This document shows, piece by piece, positions 10,170 to 22,179 of a stretch of 64,000 nt of DNA. The DNA comes from Siniperca chuatsi. Taxonomy: Eukaryota; Chordata; Actinopteri; Centrarchiformes; Sinipercidae. Positions within the stretch are counted from its first letter, which is position 1, and each line of letters opens with the position of its first letter. The DNA is taken from positions 8,271,175-8,335,174 of the forward strand of contig NC_058058.1 in assembly GCF_020085105.1 (NCBI RefSeq). Direction: 5' to 3'. A program made the position numbers and the translations under genes. Below the pieces are notes generated by a model. The model did not search any database, was not told the DNA's origin, and saw nothing but the letters and a program-made list of their open reading frames with translations.

Positions 10170-13100
10170 AGCGTGCATACATAGTTTAACAGTAGCACAA
10201 GTAGAGAAGAGTCATAAAGTCAGTGAATTGACTCAGTAATGCTAGTTAAACAGCACTGTCTATGTAATGTTAGCTAATACAAGCTACCATAATCTACTGG
10301 TGATACCAGACCATGTAAGACTAAAACCTCTTAATGTTTTGCAATTAAGCAAGACTGTGTTTTATTTCTCAAGAATTCAACATTTAATTTGTAAGATGAA
10401 GAAGTTATTTCTTCTTTCAAAAGGTGCACAGTCTCACTTTATTCTCACTTGATTTGGTCACACCGACCATCAGTTATTTTCATATATGTTTGTCATATAT
10501 GTATGTTGTCCCGTGAACAGGCCAGTAGCCAGGATTTTTAGAAATACAAAGGTCACAGATCCTCCAATCCTGCACCACTTTCAGATGAAAACCAAAAAAA
10601 GATTTTTGAATTATTCCCTTTTTATTTATTCAGTTAGCTGTTCATTTATTCTTGCTGTAAATCTTATTTCCCAACACTAAGGTCTAAATGGTGTTTCAAA
10701 GCTGTCTTCACGCTGCCAGGAATAATATTAAACTTATGGAGTCTAAATCAACATATAGGCCTAAAATACGCACCATTTGTACATAATATAATAGCAGGCT
10801 GCAACATTACTAAACCCCCAAATTGACAAAGAAAAAATCACCAATTAAAATATAAAGAGGACATGACCTCAGTGTGTCAGTGGAAGCTGTGGCCACTTCA
10901 TTCATTGTTATCATGAGGATATGTGCACACCATTGGACAAGTTTTTCATTTTTGTGGTATAAATCTGATCTTTTGTTGCCTTCTTTGCATACAAAAACAT
11001 TCAGTTTAGACATTAAGGGATAAATTCAGTGCCAGGACTTTGGCTTAAAGCATCAGATGGTGACTTAACTCACTGATTTCATCCCAGTCTGTTGGTTGTG
11101 TGTCACCTCCATTAACACAGTTCAATAAAAAGAACAAGGACACTCTTTCCATTATTTAATCGTGCGGGATAAACAGACGGCTGTTTGTTATTCATTCTCA
11201 TTATTCATAATGGTGGGGACATTAATCCCTTTTTGCTTGAAGATGGTGTGAAAAAGCAGAGTTGTGACGTGTAGCACTTTTGCCAAACCCCAGTGGAACA
11301 ACAGGGACTGCAGAGTTTTGAAGGGGGATTATGTCGCGGACCCACACATAGCCTTAGGCCAGAATTTGGAAGGGGACACAGTTTGGACGGCAGAGATTAG
11401 AGACCAAGGTATGGTGCAAAGAGGCCATTTCCAGGCAAAGACACAGCCTACGTGGGTCAACATGGGGGATGACTGTCTCCTTTGATAAATGAATTCTGGT
11501 AATAATTCTGGTAATAATACGCAGACATTATTTCGAATGCATGAAAACTAAGATAAGAGGTGATGCTTCCACAAGAGGCCACATGACAAAAGATTAGTTT
11601 GTGAATTTAGGTGGCGTACAATTTTGCATTCTTTGTGTTATTTGATTAAATTGTTGGCAAAGTTGCAGAGATGAATTCATGAGCTGCATTATTAAACAGC
11701 TTCAGCTTCATCTACAGACCACCATATGTTGATGTCTGCGCTTCAAAAACCTGAAATCCAATAACCTGTATGAAAGAAGCCTCTGGGGACTAAAGTGAGA
11801 CGGAGTTAAGGAGTGTGTTAACCCTGCCTTATGAGTTACTTGGCATTCATTCGGTCCCATAAAACTCCCTAAAAAAATGTGGGATCTGTATCTTCTTGCT
11901 GCTTATCAGTTTTAATCCACAATTTCACGGCACTGAGGCGGGGACGACCCAGGGCTGCTTGTGGCTTTTGTGGACAGGGTGTCACCGTTTAGCCCCATCT
12001 CTGTGGCTTGGAAGTGGGAGGGAAACCTGGGAGACCAGCTCCATCTCTGGGTCGGGGTGGGAGGGAGGAGAGAAAAGAAAAAGGGCAAGTTAAATGGAAG
12101 TGACAATCTGCAAACATTCCTGCCGGCAGCTGCGTAGCATTCTCCATAGTTCACCACCCTCTGCATGGTCACCGGCCCCCCGTGCCTGGCACACGCACCT
12201 GCCGCTCCCAGCCGTGCTTTCACCGACAGCCAGATAATCTATGGGCGGGTCCCGACCGCGGCTCCGCTCAATGTGCTCTTGAGAAAACCCCTTATGCGTG
12301 AAAAAGCCCCCTTTCTCCGTCTTTTGTCCAACACAGTTTTATGGGACAACATTGGGCATTATGAGGTTTGGGGGATTTTTCACGGGACTCTATAGAAGGG
12401 TATAATCCTTTCAGGCACGGGACGAATAAAAAAGTTTTAACCTGCTGTTTTCATATTTATTAGCTGGTTATAGCAGGCGAGGCAGCTGAACCATCAGCAC
12501 ACACCCCTCCTCCTTCTCACACACACACACAAGCTTCAAGTCCTGGAATCAAACATTGACACGATGCTGCGTCTTGAGAGGGGCCCTCATGATGGACCTG
12601 ATGGCTTTAACTGAATTAGCCAACAGAGTCAAGTGGGGTGACTGACGCTCGGGTCATGAAGGCCTTAAATGCTGTGTGTTTTTCTGTTTCAGTCAACAGG
12701 TTTTTAAAAGACGTTATTAGATGTTTTGGTTAATAAAATTTCCCATTTTGACCTGTTTTTGTCTTTTAGAGTTTTGACGATGTTTAGTTTGTCTATGGTT
12801 TTCAATTTAGGCTTCAGGTCAAGTCAAATTAAGCCAATTTAGAACACAATGGGTGACAAGAACAATTTGATTTTCTAAATCTGTTGTTGATGAGGCTGTG
12901 AACGATTTCAATTCAGTAACTGGGCTCTGCAGGAATGAGCAAAATAATACAAAATGATAATTAATAGCTGAACACAATGAAGACTTTAATTAAACAGGTA
13001 CATTTCCCTTCTGTGTAATTCATATGGGAACTTTCCCCTTTCTCTTTGAATTATACTTCACACATTTTTGTGTTTTTAATTTGAACTTCATTTAACCAGG

Positions 13101-13490
13101 GAGGCCGCTTGAGATCAAGATCTCTTTTTCTGGAGAGTTTTCTGGATTACTGTATGAAAGCAAACCAACATAGTACCAACATTACCAAAAAAAAGAACAG
13201 GAATGAAGAAAACAGCCAAAACGTTTAAGCATTAAAAATATACAATTTATACATTATAACAACGCCCCTTACCCATTTCAACCCTTAAAATGTCCATCAC
13301 TTTAAATTCATCCAAACTAACTAGTTTTGTGTAGCACTACAGCCTGCATCAAAATGGCACAAATATTGAGAAACCTTATTTTGAGAAATCTTTTTAAAAT
13401 TATACTTAATTTTTGATTATTTCAGGCTGTGATTTTTCAGCAAATGTTGACTAAAAAAGCTAATTTCATATTCCTCCGACACTTATTAAT
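10170..13490. other. Intergenic region without a supported gene
   Basis: AT-rich with short pyrimidine tracts. No splice-linked coding exon was recognised. The GC-richer part 11900-12280 contains only short open frames of unlikely coding content. Possible conserved non-coding patches lie at about 11150-11235 and 12290-12480 (see findings). Confidence 0.55.
13085..13200. mobile_element. Possible retroelement tail fragment
   Basis: TTTAACCAGGGAGGCCGCTTGAGATCAAGATCTCTTTTTC resembles a repeated fish sequence pattern (AACCAGGNAGNCTNATTGAGAT) that I associate with LINE 3' regions. The assignment is from memory of the pattern and is weak. Confidence 0.35.
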
Positions 13491-13493
13491 TAG

Positions 13494-13648
<155 letters not shown>

Positions 13649-13649
13649 A

Positions 13650-14960
13650 TGCGTTGTGTTGTTTCTCCTCTGACGACAGGTCTTTCTATCCAGTTCATCA
13701 TACACAGGCCTCGGGCCGCAGCCTCCCCTCCACCCACCCCCACCCCTCCCACTCCCTTCATCCCTCCCTACTCCTCTGCCTCCCTCTATCCTCCCCACCA
13801 CCACCCCCTTTCTGTCAAAGCTGATTGTTTCCACGCCAGCAGAGTGCTGCGGGCAAACACACTGTCACACTACATCAGGCAGAGGGAAGCTGGGGAGAGA
13901 GAGAGTATGATAGGGTATATATGTATATCTGTGTTCAAAAAGCTCCACACAACAGCTAAAGCCGAGGCTGCAGCAGGGATTCCCAAACTTTTTCATGTCA
14001 AGGGCATCCAAGACTACAGACCTCAGATTTTGTCCTAAGGAATCTTAATCTGAAAGGACTCTGTGGAACAGAATGATATAACTGTCTGAAGACAGGGCGG
14101 TAAATCTGACAGCAGGAAGAATTAAAGCTTTACACAGCCATGAATGTACAAAATATCCAGGACTGCTTTCATTGCAGCACACAGATGAGGTGAATCTAGG
14201 AAAGGACATTATCTTTTGCTCGTTTTTGATCAGTGTGTACCAATAACAAAGGAAGAAGTGAGAAAAAGATGATGTAGAGAAGTATTTTTGAACGTTAACT
14301 CAGTATTGCACCGACGCAATACTGTGATAGTGTTATTTATATATTACTGTTGGGTTATTAACCTAAAGTGGGTCAAAATAACCAGTTCTTTTGTTGTTAG
14401 ATGCAACAAGTTTTACCTTAAAACTGTCACAAATGTGACATTCAAAACTGCAAAGGATACACATATTATTAACAATCAGTACACAATAGTGACATGTAAG
14501 TTAAAAAAGAGCTACGGCAGATTATAACAGTTTGAAACCACCAAAAACACTGACTTGTGCTTTTCTACCCATGTGTAAAGTTAACCCAGTATTGCGTCGT
14601 TGGATCAATTTTGACCCAGTGATTTTTGGTGTGTGTACAGCCAAATATAACTCAAACCCACAGAACTTTATTTTAAATTCTAGTCCACATCCCAAACTTT
14701 TCAAAGATAATAAATATGTCTGAATTTTAAGGGAATGTGTATAAAATTTTGAATTTATCATCATAGCTTCAGTGAAGAGCTGGAACACGCTGATACAGAA
14801 TATGCAGTATATAATACTGTCGGGCAGTGAGGAAAAAGAAGATTTTTCCGACATTAAAGATACTTAAATGGAATTAAAAGAGGAAAACTGCGTGTAACTG
14901 CATGGTTCGTAGAGAGCCACCAACACAATATCAGTCAGATATCACAGATCGTTGAACAGC
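13650..14960. other. Intergenic, pyrimidine tract then AT-rich
   Basis: 13720-13810 is strongly C/T-rich on the plus strand (CCACCCACCCCCACCCC and similar); after that, no feature is recognised. Confidence 0.5.
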
Positions 14961-14994
14961 CTGATAGTTTAGATAACTTTTCAGTGTTGAATTA

Positions 14995-15370
14995 TATAAT
15001 TCAACATGGACATTGAATTGGATGTTTTTTCTTTCTTTCTTTTCGAACAACTTGAGACTAAAAAAAATCTGTATAACCTGAGGAAACTCACTTAATACAT
15101 GGACATACAATTTTTTGCAGGGTGTATAAATACGGTGATTGTTAAGAACATGTCACAAATTTCATCATTTCTTTCTTTCTTTCCAAGCAAATTGAGATTT
15201 CTAAATCTCTGTATAATCTGTGTAAATAGACTAAGTAGACTCAATACATGGACATCAAATTCCCTGCAAGACGTATAAATAACCTCTGCGGACTTGATGA
15301 TAACAACAAAGTTGTCAGTAATTTGTCGTTTCTTTCTTTCTTTCTTTCTAAAAAAAATGTCTGTATAATT
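14995..15370. repeat. Three-unit tandem repeat of about 150 bp, each unit carrying a TTTC microsatellite
   Basis: TTTCTTTCTTTC tracts near 15028, 15170 and 15330 are each followed by A-rich sequence and TCTGTATAA(C/T)(C/T)TG. Between them the phrases AATACATGGACAT, TTGCAGGGTGTATAAAT / CTGCAAGACGTATAAAT and TTCATCATTTCTTT / TTTGTCGTTTCTTT repeat. The units are partly diverged. Confidence 0.75.
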
Positions 15371-15597
15371 TCAGGAAATGGTAGAAAGAAAGATTGACTG
15401 CCCTAAACTCCAAAAACGAACTATTAAAGTAGCTATAATTATAAAACAGTCATCCATGTGCATTTAATAAGTGTTTTAAAACCATTTTGGCTTGTGACCC
15501 CTGAAAACAAAGCAATGTCTACTTGCGACCCCTCGTCATTGTATATTAAGTCTACAGGTTGCGAGCAGTCCAGAGTTTTTTTCCTTGTTTCATGTGA

Positions 15598-15603
<6 letters not shown>

Positions 15604-15668
<65 letters not shown>
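15604..15668. repeat. (AT)n microsatellite
   Basis: Over 60 bp of alternating TA followed by a poly-A run; self-complementary, so it can extrude a cruciform. Confidence 0.97.
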
Positions 15669-15672
<4 letters not shown>

Positions 15673-15679
15673 AAAAAAA

Positions 15680-18225
15680 AGCAAAGATTAGAGGAAAAAG
15701 AAACATAGTTTTGTGTGATAGAAATGTTTTTTTTTCTGCTTTCCTATCCTGTTAATCATCCCATGGCCGCTCTGATTTATCTTGGTCCTGATCTCAGGTT
15801 GCTGCATTATATCTTTCAACATGTAGTGCAGAACAATCTTTAATGGGAACCCTTTCATGGATCCCAGGTGGTCCCCTGTTCAGTTCACCACTGCTGGATG
15901 TCCCAGCCATGTGCACACTGCTGCCCCCTGGTGCCAAAACACGGAGACAACAGCAGGTGACGGTCTGACATGAGTGTGTCTGTGATGGAGTGTCTCCCCC
16001 TAGTGGACACTGTTTACTGCCGTTATCCTCAAAAAGAAGCCTGTGTGTGTCTTCTAGGCCAGAGCTGCATGTGTGTGCATCCATGAAGTGTGAAAAAACA
16101 GATTTTGTCATGTGGGACTTAAAGATGTTTTCAGCGCGGAAAGTTTGGGGAAAGATCGCTTTTGTTTTTGAGGTGTGAGAACAGCTGAGTCAGGTCACAG
16201 TTCAGGCAAATTGAGGTCAACCCAGAGACATTTCTCAGTTCTGCTGCAGAACAGTGGAACATGAAGTTAATCACATCTGAGAGCTTCTTCACAGTAGCCT
16301 TGAAAAGATGATTTTTCAGTCATTTGTAGCCTGATTTATGCTTTGAATAAAAGCCTGGAACATGTAAGTGTTGCCACTCCAACACTATATGTATGTTTTC
16401 TTAGAAATGGTGTAAAAGGGGCACGTAATAAACAATATTTTCTTTTCCCTGCTCCTTTTCGATCATGGATTATGTCTTGTTTTGTTACAGATTGCAGCTC
16501 ATATTTGGATATTTTTTGTGTTGAATGTGTACACTGAAGTAATAGAAAGAATAAATAAGGATGTTTTTTGTTGTATGTCGAAGGACCACAATGAAAATAA
16601 GCAATAAGGTTTTTATTGTGATTTTATGCATGATGATTGTAACTACTGCAGTGCAGAATTGTGTATTTCTAATCACTAAATTTCCTAAATTCAATCAACC
16701 ACTAGATAGATTAGGCTACTACTTCTTTCTGTAAATGTGGGTATAAAAAAGAGCTGTAATGGCAGACTTATCATCAGTCATAGGCTATATGCATTTGAGG
16801 AGGTAAATATTGCTGTAAAATGGTAATATGTAAAGAAAAAATAACTCAACAATGTCATATGATTTCTCTAGTGATACTTTTCATTAGAAACCCTAAACAC
16901 AATGTATAAGCAGAAGTATTATCTGGGGTAAAAACACTGCTGTAGAGATAATAAAAAAGCGTGTGAATCCTCTGTCAGATATTAAAATGTAGGAATGTTG
17001 TGGTCTCACTGTTGTTTGGAGGCGAGGAAGGTGAAGTGTATTACAAAACAGAAAAATGCAGATCCTCCTCCTGCCACCCCCATGTCGCCATGGGGGTGCC
17101 ACAAGGCACAGCTGTGCGCACATCTCTGCTCCCCAGCAAGTTTTGCAGTGGAAAAAAACCCCCAACACATCTAACACCATACCTGTAGTTTTCATGTCTT
17201 GCCCCCCCTCCTTTTTATTTTATTTTATTAATGACTGAATGGCAGGTTTGCAGAGAAAGACAGAGGCGCACCCATGTGTGCGCAATGCGCTTTGTCAGTG
17301 CGCCCGCAGCAGGAGTCGCGGCGGTCACACCAAGACCGAGGAATGTGTTCAGCATGAGGGAAGTACAGATCCTCCTTTTTTAAAAATGTCAAATGGATAT
17401 AAATATTATGAAATCCTCTTTCTCTTGGAAATGTCGGAACCACATAAGGCACCATTAATAAGTTGTAACTAATGGCTTTATTGTTGATTAATAAACCATA
17501 ATGCTTCATAGATCAGTTATAGGTCAAAAATAAGAACAAATGTCGGTTTGAGAGGTTGTGAAAAATCTCTACGGCTGCATGGTGTTGGTCCTCTATCCTC
17601 TACACTTTCTTTGTCTTTTTAGGTCTTTAGGTCATCGGGGAGAACTGCTCATGGGACCGTTTGACCTCTGACCTTTTCAAAAGGTGGAAAAGAGCATCTG
17701 GATCAAAGTCCTCATATTTATGTAACTTTTAACATTGTTGTAGAAATGAACATCTATCATTAGGTACAGATGACTTACTAACATTTGCTTATGAGAAAAA
17801 CGTGTGATCCACATGTTCCAAACACGGAACCTAAAACATTGTGACTTCTTTAAAAATACTTTTTCCTGAGGCGAAACCGATCACATACCACTTTCCCTGT
17901 GTGAGTTAAAGCGCTCTTGCAGCTTTTGGGCTAATTTATCTGTGTTTGATGAGCTTTGTTTGGATGAATTTATAACCTCTCCTAACTACCCTGAAATCAC
18001 GTCTCGGTGGTTTACAAAATCCATCAAAGGCATGTTTGTTCCTCCTTGGTGTCCTTTTCTTTAGAGGTGGCTGCTTGTACGTTGCCTACAAGTCACTATT
18101 CCGGTGTAAACATGTTATCCTCGCGCTTTGATGCCTCTCAAACATCCACCTTCAGCCAGCAAACAAGGGATCAATATGTAAATTGACTCAGACTTTCACT
18201 GCGATGCCTGCGTCCAGGAGAGGCG
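15680..18225. other. Intergenic region without a supported gene
   Basis: Mixed sequence; phrases such as CTGCTGCCCCCTGGTG (about 15918) and TCCCCCTAGTGGACA (about 15995) look like fragments of dispersed repeats. No coding exon was recognised on either strand. Confidence 0.5.
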
Positions 18226-18229
18226 ATAA

Positions 18230-18451
18230 GCTTGAAAAATAAACGGGAGTTAGTTAGGAGGCATAGCCGGGGATTATCCCAAACTTGCCCCGGGGTTTGG
18301 CTCTCCTGCGCGCAACCGGACCGGCGTCTGTTCACCGCGGCCGGATAGGACCTGCGGGGCCCCGGGGCGCAGACTGAGAGGCTCCCCGGGGGCCCCCACG
18401 ACTCGCTGAGGATGGAGATTACAGGGTGGCAACGCGGCTGGTATCTCTCAG

Positions 18452-18500
<49 letters not shown>

Positions 18501-18565
18501 AAGAGGTGAGATGATCTCGGAGTGCCCGCGGCAGCAGCCATGCCCGTAAAGATTGACGCTTGAGC
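18230..18565. promoter_or_regulatory. Isolated CpG-rich patch interrupted by an (AC)22 microsatellite
   Basis: 18270-18440 is GC-rich with many CpG dinucleotides (CCGGACCGGCG, CACCGCGGCCGGATAGG) in otherwise AT-rich DNA. GAAAAGAGGTGAGATG at about 18497-18512 resembles a plus-strand splice donor. This could be a promoter or first exon of an unrecognised transcript, or simply a GC-rich remnant; there is no protein evidence. Confidence 0.35.
18453..18496. repeat. (AC)22 microsatellite
   Basis: Pure AC dinucleotides within the CpG-rich patch. Confidence 0.97.
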
Positions 18566-18744
18566 CTTACACGGCTATCACACTCCCTGCAGAACACACG
18601 CTCCCCAACCCCATGTGATGAGCCGATACAAACCAACTTTGTTCAGCTGACAAAGAAGCAGTTGTTTGCTGAAAGGTCATTTGCCCAAGGTCTCCAGTAC
18701 AGCAAGTACAGGAGCCTATTTATTTGATCTTATTCATTTTATTG

Positions 18745-18872
18745 GCTTTACTTTCTCTGTGCTCATGTCCTCATTTTCATTTTATCTGCCTTGGTTTTGT
18801 TTCTTTTTGTAAAGCACTTTGTAACATTGTAAATAAAAGTGCTATATAAATCAAGTTTATTATTATATTATT
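18745..18872 (+). mobile_element. L2-type LINE 3' tail
   Basis: TTGTAAAGCACTTTGTAACA, then AAAAGTGCTATATAAAT and TTTATTATTATATTATTA match the common 3' end pattern of fish L2-like LINEs (GTAAAGCACTTTG...AAAGTGCTATATAAATAAAG with a TTA repeat tail). Only the tail is present. Confidence 0.65.
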
Positions 18873-18889
18873 ACAGCTAAATGCCCTTC

Positions 18890-19080
18890 TTTAGTCATAT
18901 CTGCACTGAGGGGTCTTTGATAAGCCTGCTCCTTGAAATCGACATGATTATCTGGAATGAAATGAAGGCTCCGGGCTCTTAAAGTGGTTTTATCAGCCAA
19001 CTCCTTGGACTTCCCCTCAGATTAATCTATTAAAAATGTAATTACAGAAAACTCAAATTTCATTAGATCAGGTCTTATGA
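18890..19080. promoter_or_regulatory. Candidate conserved non-coding segment
   Basis: Moderate-complexity sequence with CAGATTAATCTATTA, TGTAATTACAG and TTCATTAGATCAGG in a short span next to the C1orf216 3' end. Homeodomain-type motifs cluster here; conservation is untested. Confidence 0.2.
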
Positions 19081-19127
19081 ATGTGCAAACAAACAGGGGC
19101 ACAAAAAAAGCTTAGATATAAGATCAT

Positions 19128-19453
19128 TTTATTTATTCTTTTAATGTACCTTTTATCTCTCTATATACAGCATGATCTCACGGTATAAATCCTCTCTAAC
19201 AATGTAAAATCTATATTATTTTCCGATACTTTTTTTTGGTACAGCGGGTGTTTTCTACACACAGGTTAAGACAAAGAACAACAGCATACACACACTGAAT
19301 ATTTTTGATATAAATATCATATTAATCTCACAACAAAGTGTTCATCATCTCTTGCTTTGACCAGAATACATCCTAAGTGATACATTTTGGTTTTGGTGTA
19401 GATACAGGCGTTGAGTCCAGTCTTCAGTTGAAGATGAGTCAAATACATTTATT
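19128..19453 (-). terminator. Candidate polyadenylation signals of the C1orf216 homologue
   Basis: On the minus strand, AATAAA occurs at 19453-19448 and, overlapping, at 19137-19128, downstream of the stop codon at 19665. They would give 3' UTRs of about 0.2 or 0.5 kb. Confidence 0.45.
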
Positions 19454-19664
19454 GATGCTCTGGGTGGGACACCAGTAAAGAAAATCAACAAAAACACAAG
19501 TTTTTGTGTCATTACAATCAGCAACACAAGTGTGAAGCTAAAAAATGTCAGACAGGATGATGGACTGTCTTCTTTTTCAGGGGAAATGTCTTCAGGATAA
19601 AAGCAAAGAGAACTAAAATGGCGTTTTTAACCACTTCCTGTTTCAGTTCCTCCTCTCTCTCTCT

Positions 19665-20759
19665 TTATGACTGGCTGACAGCGGCAGCGGGCGCAGCGTT
19701 GGCCACGTTGGCAGCGGCGCCCATGCGCAGCAGTTCCTTCCTCTGTGTGAGGATGACGTCGAAGCTGGACTGCAGGCGGTTCTGCTGCTCCTGGATGCGG
19801 CTCTGCAGGGTGCGGACCCAGCGGATCAGCGCCAAGCGGCGGTACATGGTCAGCTGCACCTGGTGCTTCTCCATCTCCTGGGCCTTGAAGCGCTCGCGGT
19901 CTCGCAGCGTCCACACCGCGTCCATCAGCTCTGGCAGCTCGCCGTCTGAGTCTGAAGACCGATCATCATTGCCTTGCTCTTCTGTTCCTTCCTCCAGAAG
20001 ATGCCCCAGATTGCTTCCTGTCAGCGACTTGCGGCTGCAGCTTCTGCGTCTTCCAGCTGGTTCTCTGTTACTGTTTCTGGTTGGGTCACTTTCCTGCTGG
20101 TTGGGTTTTGGTTCCCCGACTCCGATGCGGTCCCAGACTCCCATGAGCTTCCCTTCGCCTCCACTGTCCATGTTGAGGGAGGACATGCTGCTGCCCGACT
20201 GGTAGCTTAACTCAGACTCAGAGTCGCTGTTGCCCCATTCGTCATCGTCGTCCAGCCCCACCTCGTCTTCCTCTTCCTCCCTTCCTCTGAAACCCAAGCT
20301 GCTTTTCCTCCTCTGCAGCTCCCCTTTCTCTCTTTGCTTCTCCTCATTGTGGCTCATCATCACCCTTCTCACCTCTTCCTCCATCCTGCCTTCCTCCGCT
20401 CCGTCAGGGGGCACTCGGCCGTAACCGTCATCCCCGCTCTCGATCTCGGGCAGGGGCTCCAGGGGGCTCCAGCAGGGCAGGCGGGAGCGCGGTGACAGAA
20501 GCCCTGAGTTGTGGTGATACCCAGTAGACGGCGAGGAGTTCAGAGGGTCACGACCCAGCGGGCCCAGGTTGCGGGGACGCACCTGGTTTCGGTTCTCGTC
20601 TCCTCCTCCGTTGCCTGTGAAGCCCTCATCATCTTTACCGGGCAGGAAGTTGAAGTTGCCGTCTTTGTTCCTGTTGCGCAGTGAGGAGGAAGAGCCATTG
20701 TTGGAGCCTCCTTGCCCTCCATAGGCCGACTTCAGAGGTTGGTCCTGATGGTGAAGCAT
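19665..20759 (-). CDS. C1orf216: C1orf216 (UPF0500) homologue, single coding exon
   Basis: This 364-residue frame is recognised by its conserved C-terminal block (residues about 279-346), which includes RERFKAQEMEKHQVQLTMYR, RLALIRWVRTLQSRI and LQSSFDVILTQRKELLR. Human C1orf216 has the corresponding MYRRLALLQWIRGLQ and LQESFDTILDNRKELIR. The block is predicted helical and amphipathic; the function is not known to me. The N-terminal two thirds is low-complexity: Gly/Asn/Ser-rich (15-60), an acidic EEEEDEVGLDDDDEW stretch (161-175), a Ser-rich YQSGSSMSSLNMDSG segment (186-200) and a basic GRRRSCSRKS patch (236-245). It is longer than the human protein (about 229 residues). The ATG at 20759 follows a splice acceptor at 20782-20783 (TTTCAG), so the whole coding region is one exon with upstream non-coding sequence. 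Its position between psmb2 and clspn equals the human order, supporting orthology. Confidence 0.9.
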   Translation of the reverse strand: MLHHQDQPLKSAYGGQGGSNNGSSSSLRNRNKDGNFNFLPGKDDEGFTGNGGGDENRNQVRPRNLGPLGRDPLNSSPSTGYHHNSGLLSPRSRLPCWSPLEPLPEIESGDDGYGRVPPDGAEEGRMEEEVRRVMMSHNEEKQREKGELQRRKSSLGFRGREEEEDEVGLDDDDEWGNSDSESELSYQSGSSMSSLNMDSGGEGKLMGVWDRIGVGEPKPNQQESDPTRNSNREPAGRRRSCSRKSLTGSNLGHLLEEGTEEQGNDDRSSDSDGELPELMDAVWTLRDRERFKAQEMEKHQVQLTMYRRLALIRWVRTLQSRIQEQQNRLQSSFDVILTQRKELLRMGAAANVANAAPAAAVSQS

Positions 20760-20781
20760 TACTGACCTTGACTGAGACTCA
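20760..20781 (-). other. 5' UTR part of the C1orf216 coding exon, bounded by a splice acceptor
   Basis: On the minus strand GTCGTTTCAG precedes TGAGTCTCAGTC, placing a likely acceptor 22 bp before the ATG. This matches a gene with non-coding first exon(s). Confidence 0.55.
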
Positions 20782-21040
20782 CTGAAACGACAAGGGACAG
20801 AACATTAAAGCACTTATAGAACCATACTAGTGTTTTTGTGTTTTACTACAAATGACCTATGTACTGCCAAACATATTCCAATGCATACCATACGTTGTTC
20901 AGTTTGTGTAAACGTTTTTCCTACTTTCTATGCAGCCAAAAATTTAACTTAATATCAGTACAATACAAAAATCAACTTGTACAGACTGGGTAATAAACCT
21001 CAATAGTGTTTTGCACCGCCCGAAATGTGTCCATAGTGAT

Positions 21041-21190
21041 GCGTCCTAGTGGCCTAGTGGTTTAGACGCATACCATGTAACTGCAACATATCCCAGTTCG
21101 ATACTGGGACCTTTGTTGCATGTTGTACCCCCCTCTCTCCCCATTTGTCCTGTCCGTATCTTAGCTGTTACTATCAAATAAGGCAAACAA
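21041..21190 (+). mobile_element. tRNA-derived SINE
   Basis: A polymerase III A box TGGCCTAGTGG (21050-21060) and a B box core AGTTCGATACT (21095-21105) lie at tRNA-like spacing in a tRNA-like head. They are followed by a body containing TTTGTTGCATG and CCCCCTCTCTCCCCATTTG, and a tail near ATCAAATAAGGCAAA. This head-plus-body layout is typical of fish SINEs. It sits in the putative C1orf216 5' intron. Confidence 0.8.
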
Positions 21191-22179
21191 AGAGTCTCAA
21201 AGTATCGAAAACTGTCTCTTAGTCTTGCTCAGAAGTTCTTGTATGTCTGCTTGTTTAAATATTTAAGAAGTTTGGCTCGTTTTTTGCTGAAAAAAGTTCA
21301 ACAGTATCATTTTGGTATCTGTACCAGGTAACTCAGGTATTATATCGGCACTAGTATCCAAAAATGTCAAATGTTATCCAGCAAACAACTGATATCCAGC
21401 AATCAAAAGCACAGAGAGTGTTTTTAAACCTCTACTGTGTTTTAAGTGGGGAAACGCCAACATCTGAGTCATAACAACCCCCTTCAATGCAACAAGCTAC
21501 CAAATTCACAACATCCTCTCTTCACAACAGCTCTGTTTTCCTGTTGTTTGTCTCACGAGTTTGATTTCCAGGCAAAACATAGCTTGATAATTCAATGCTG
21601 TGTGAAAGCAAACTCTCCAGTCTTGGATAATGGCACTCCCCTGAAGCTCAAGAGTTCTCAAAACAAGCCAAGCTTTCAACTGCAACGATAAAAGTGACTT
21701 TGACAGCAATTTTCCAGAATCTGCAAGTTGATTTTGTGTATAAACATGAGTCAAAACCAGCAGCTGTATAGAAGATAAATAAACAAGTCATCAGCAGCCT
21801 AAAACTCTATGGAAACTTTGGAAAATGTTCAGCAGAAATGTAAATTTGTGGGATAAAAGAGCTGGATTATAAACCAGAAAATATAAGAACAAATGGACAT
21901 ACATGCATGAGCCAGAGCAGCAATAAAACTGAGGAAAAGAGGAAAATCAAATCTAGTTCACCAACCCACCCAAATACACACGCACATACACGCACGCGCG
22001 CACACACACACTCCTAGGTCACTAAACTCGTTGTTTATAATGTCTGGAACTACAGGCTGGTCTGCACACTCCACTTCTATTAGCATCAAATATTTACATG
22101 TCTCCTCAGAATGGAAATTTCTCTAATCCTGACTTCAGGCTGCTGTCAATCAATCCCTCCCTCCTCTCCTCGCCTATGC

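Noticed and set aside
21041..21112. A functional tRNA gene
   Set aside because: A and B boxes are present, but the cloverleaf is imperfect and a SINE body with a CCCCCTCTCTCC stretch follows directly, so it is a retroposon head.
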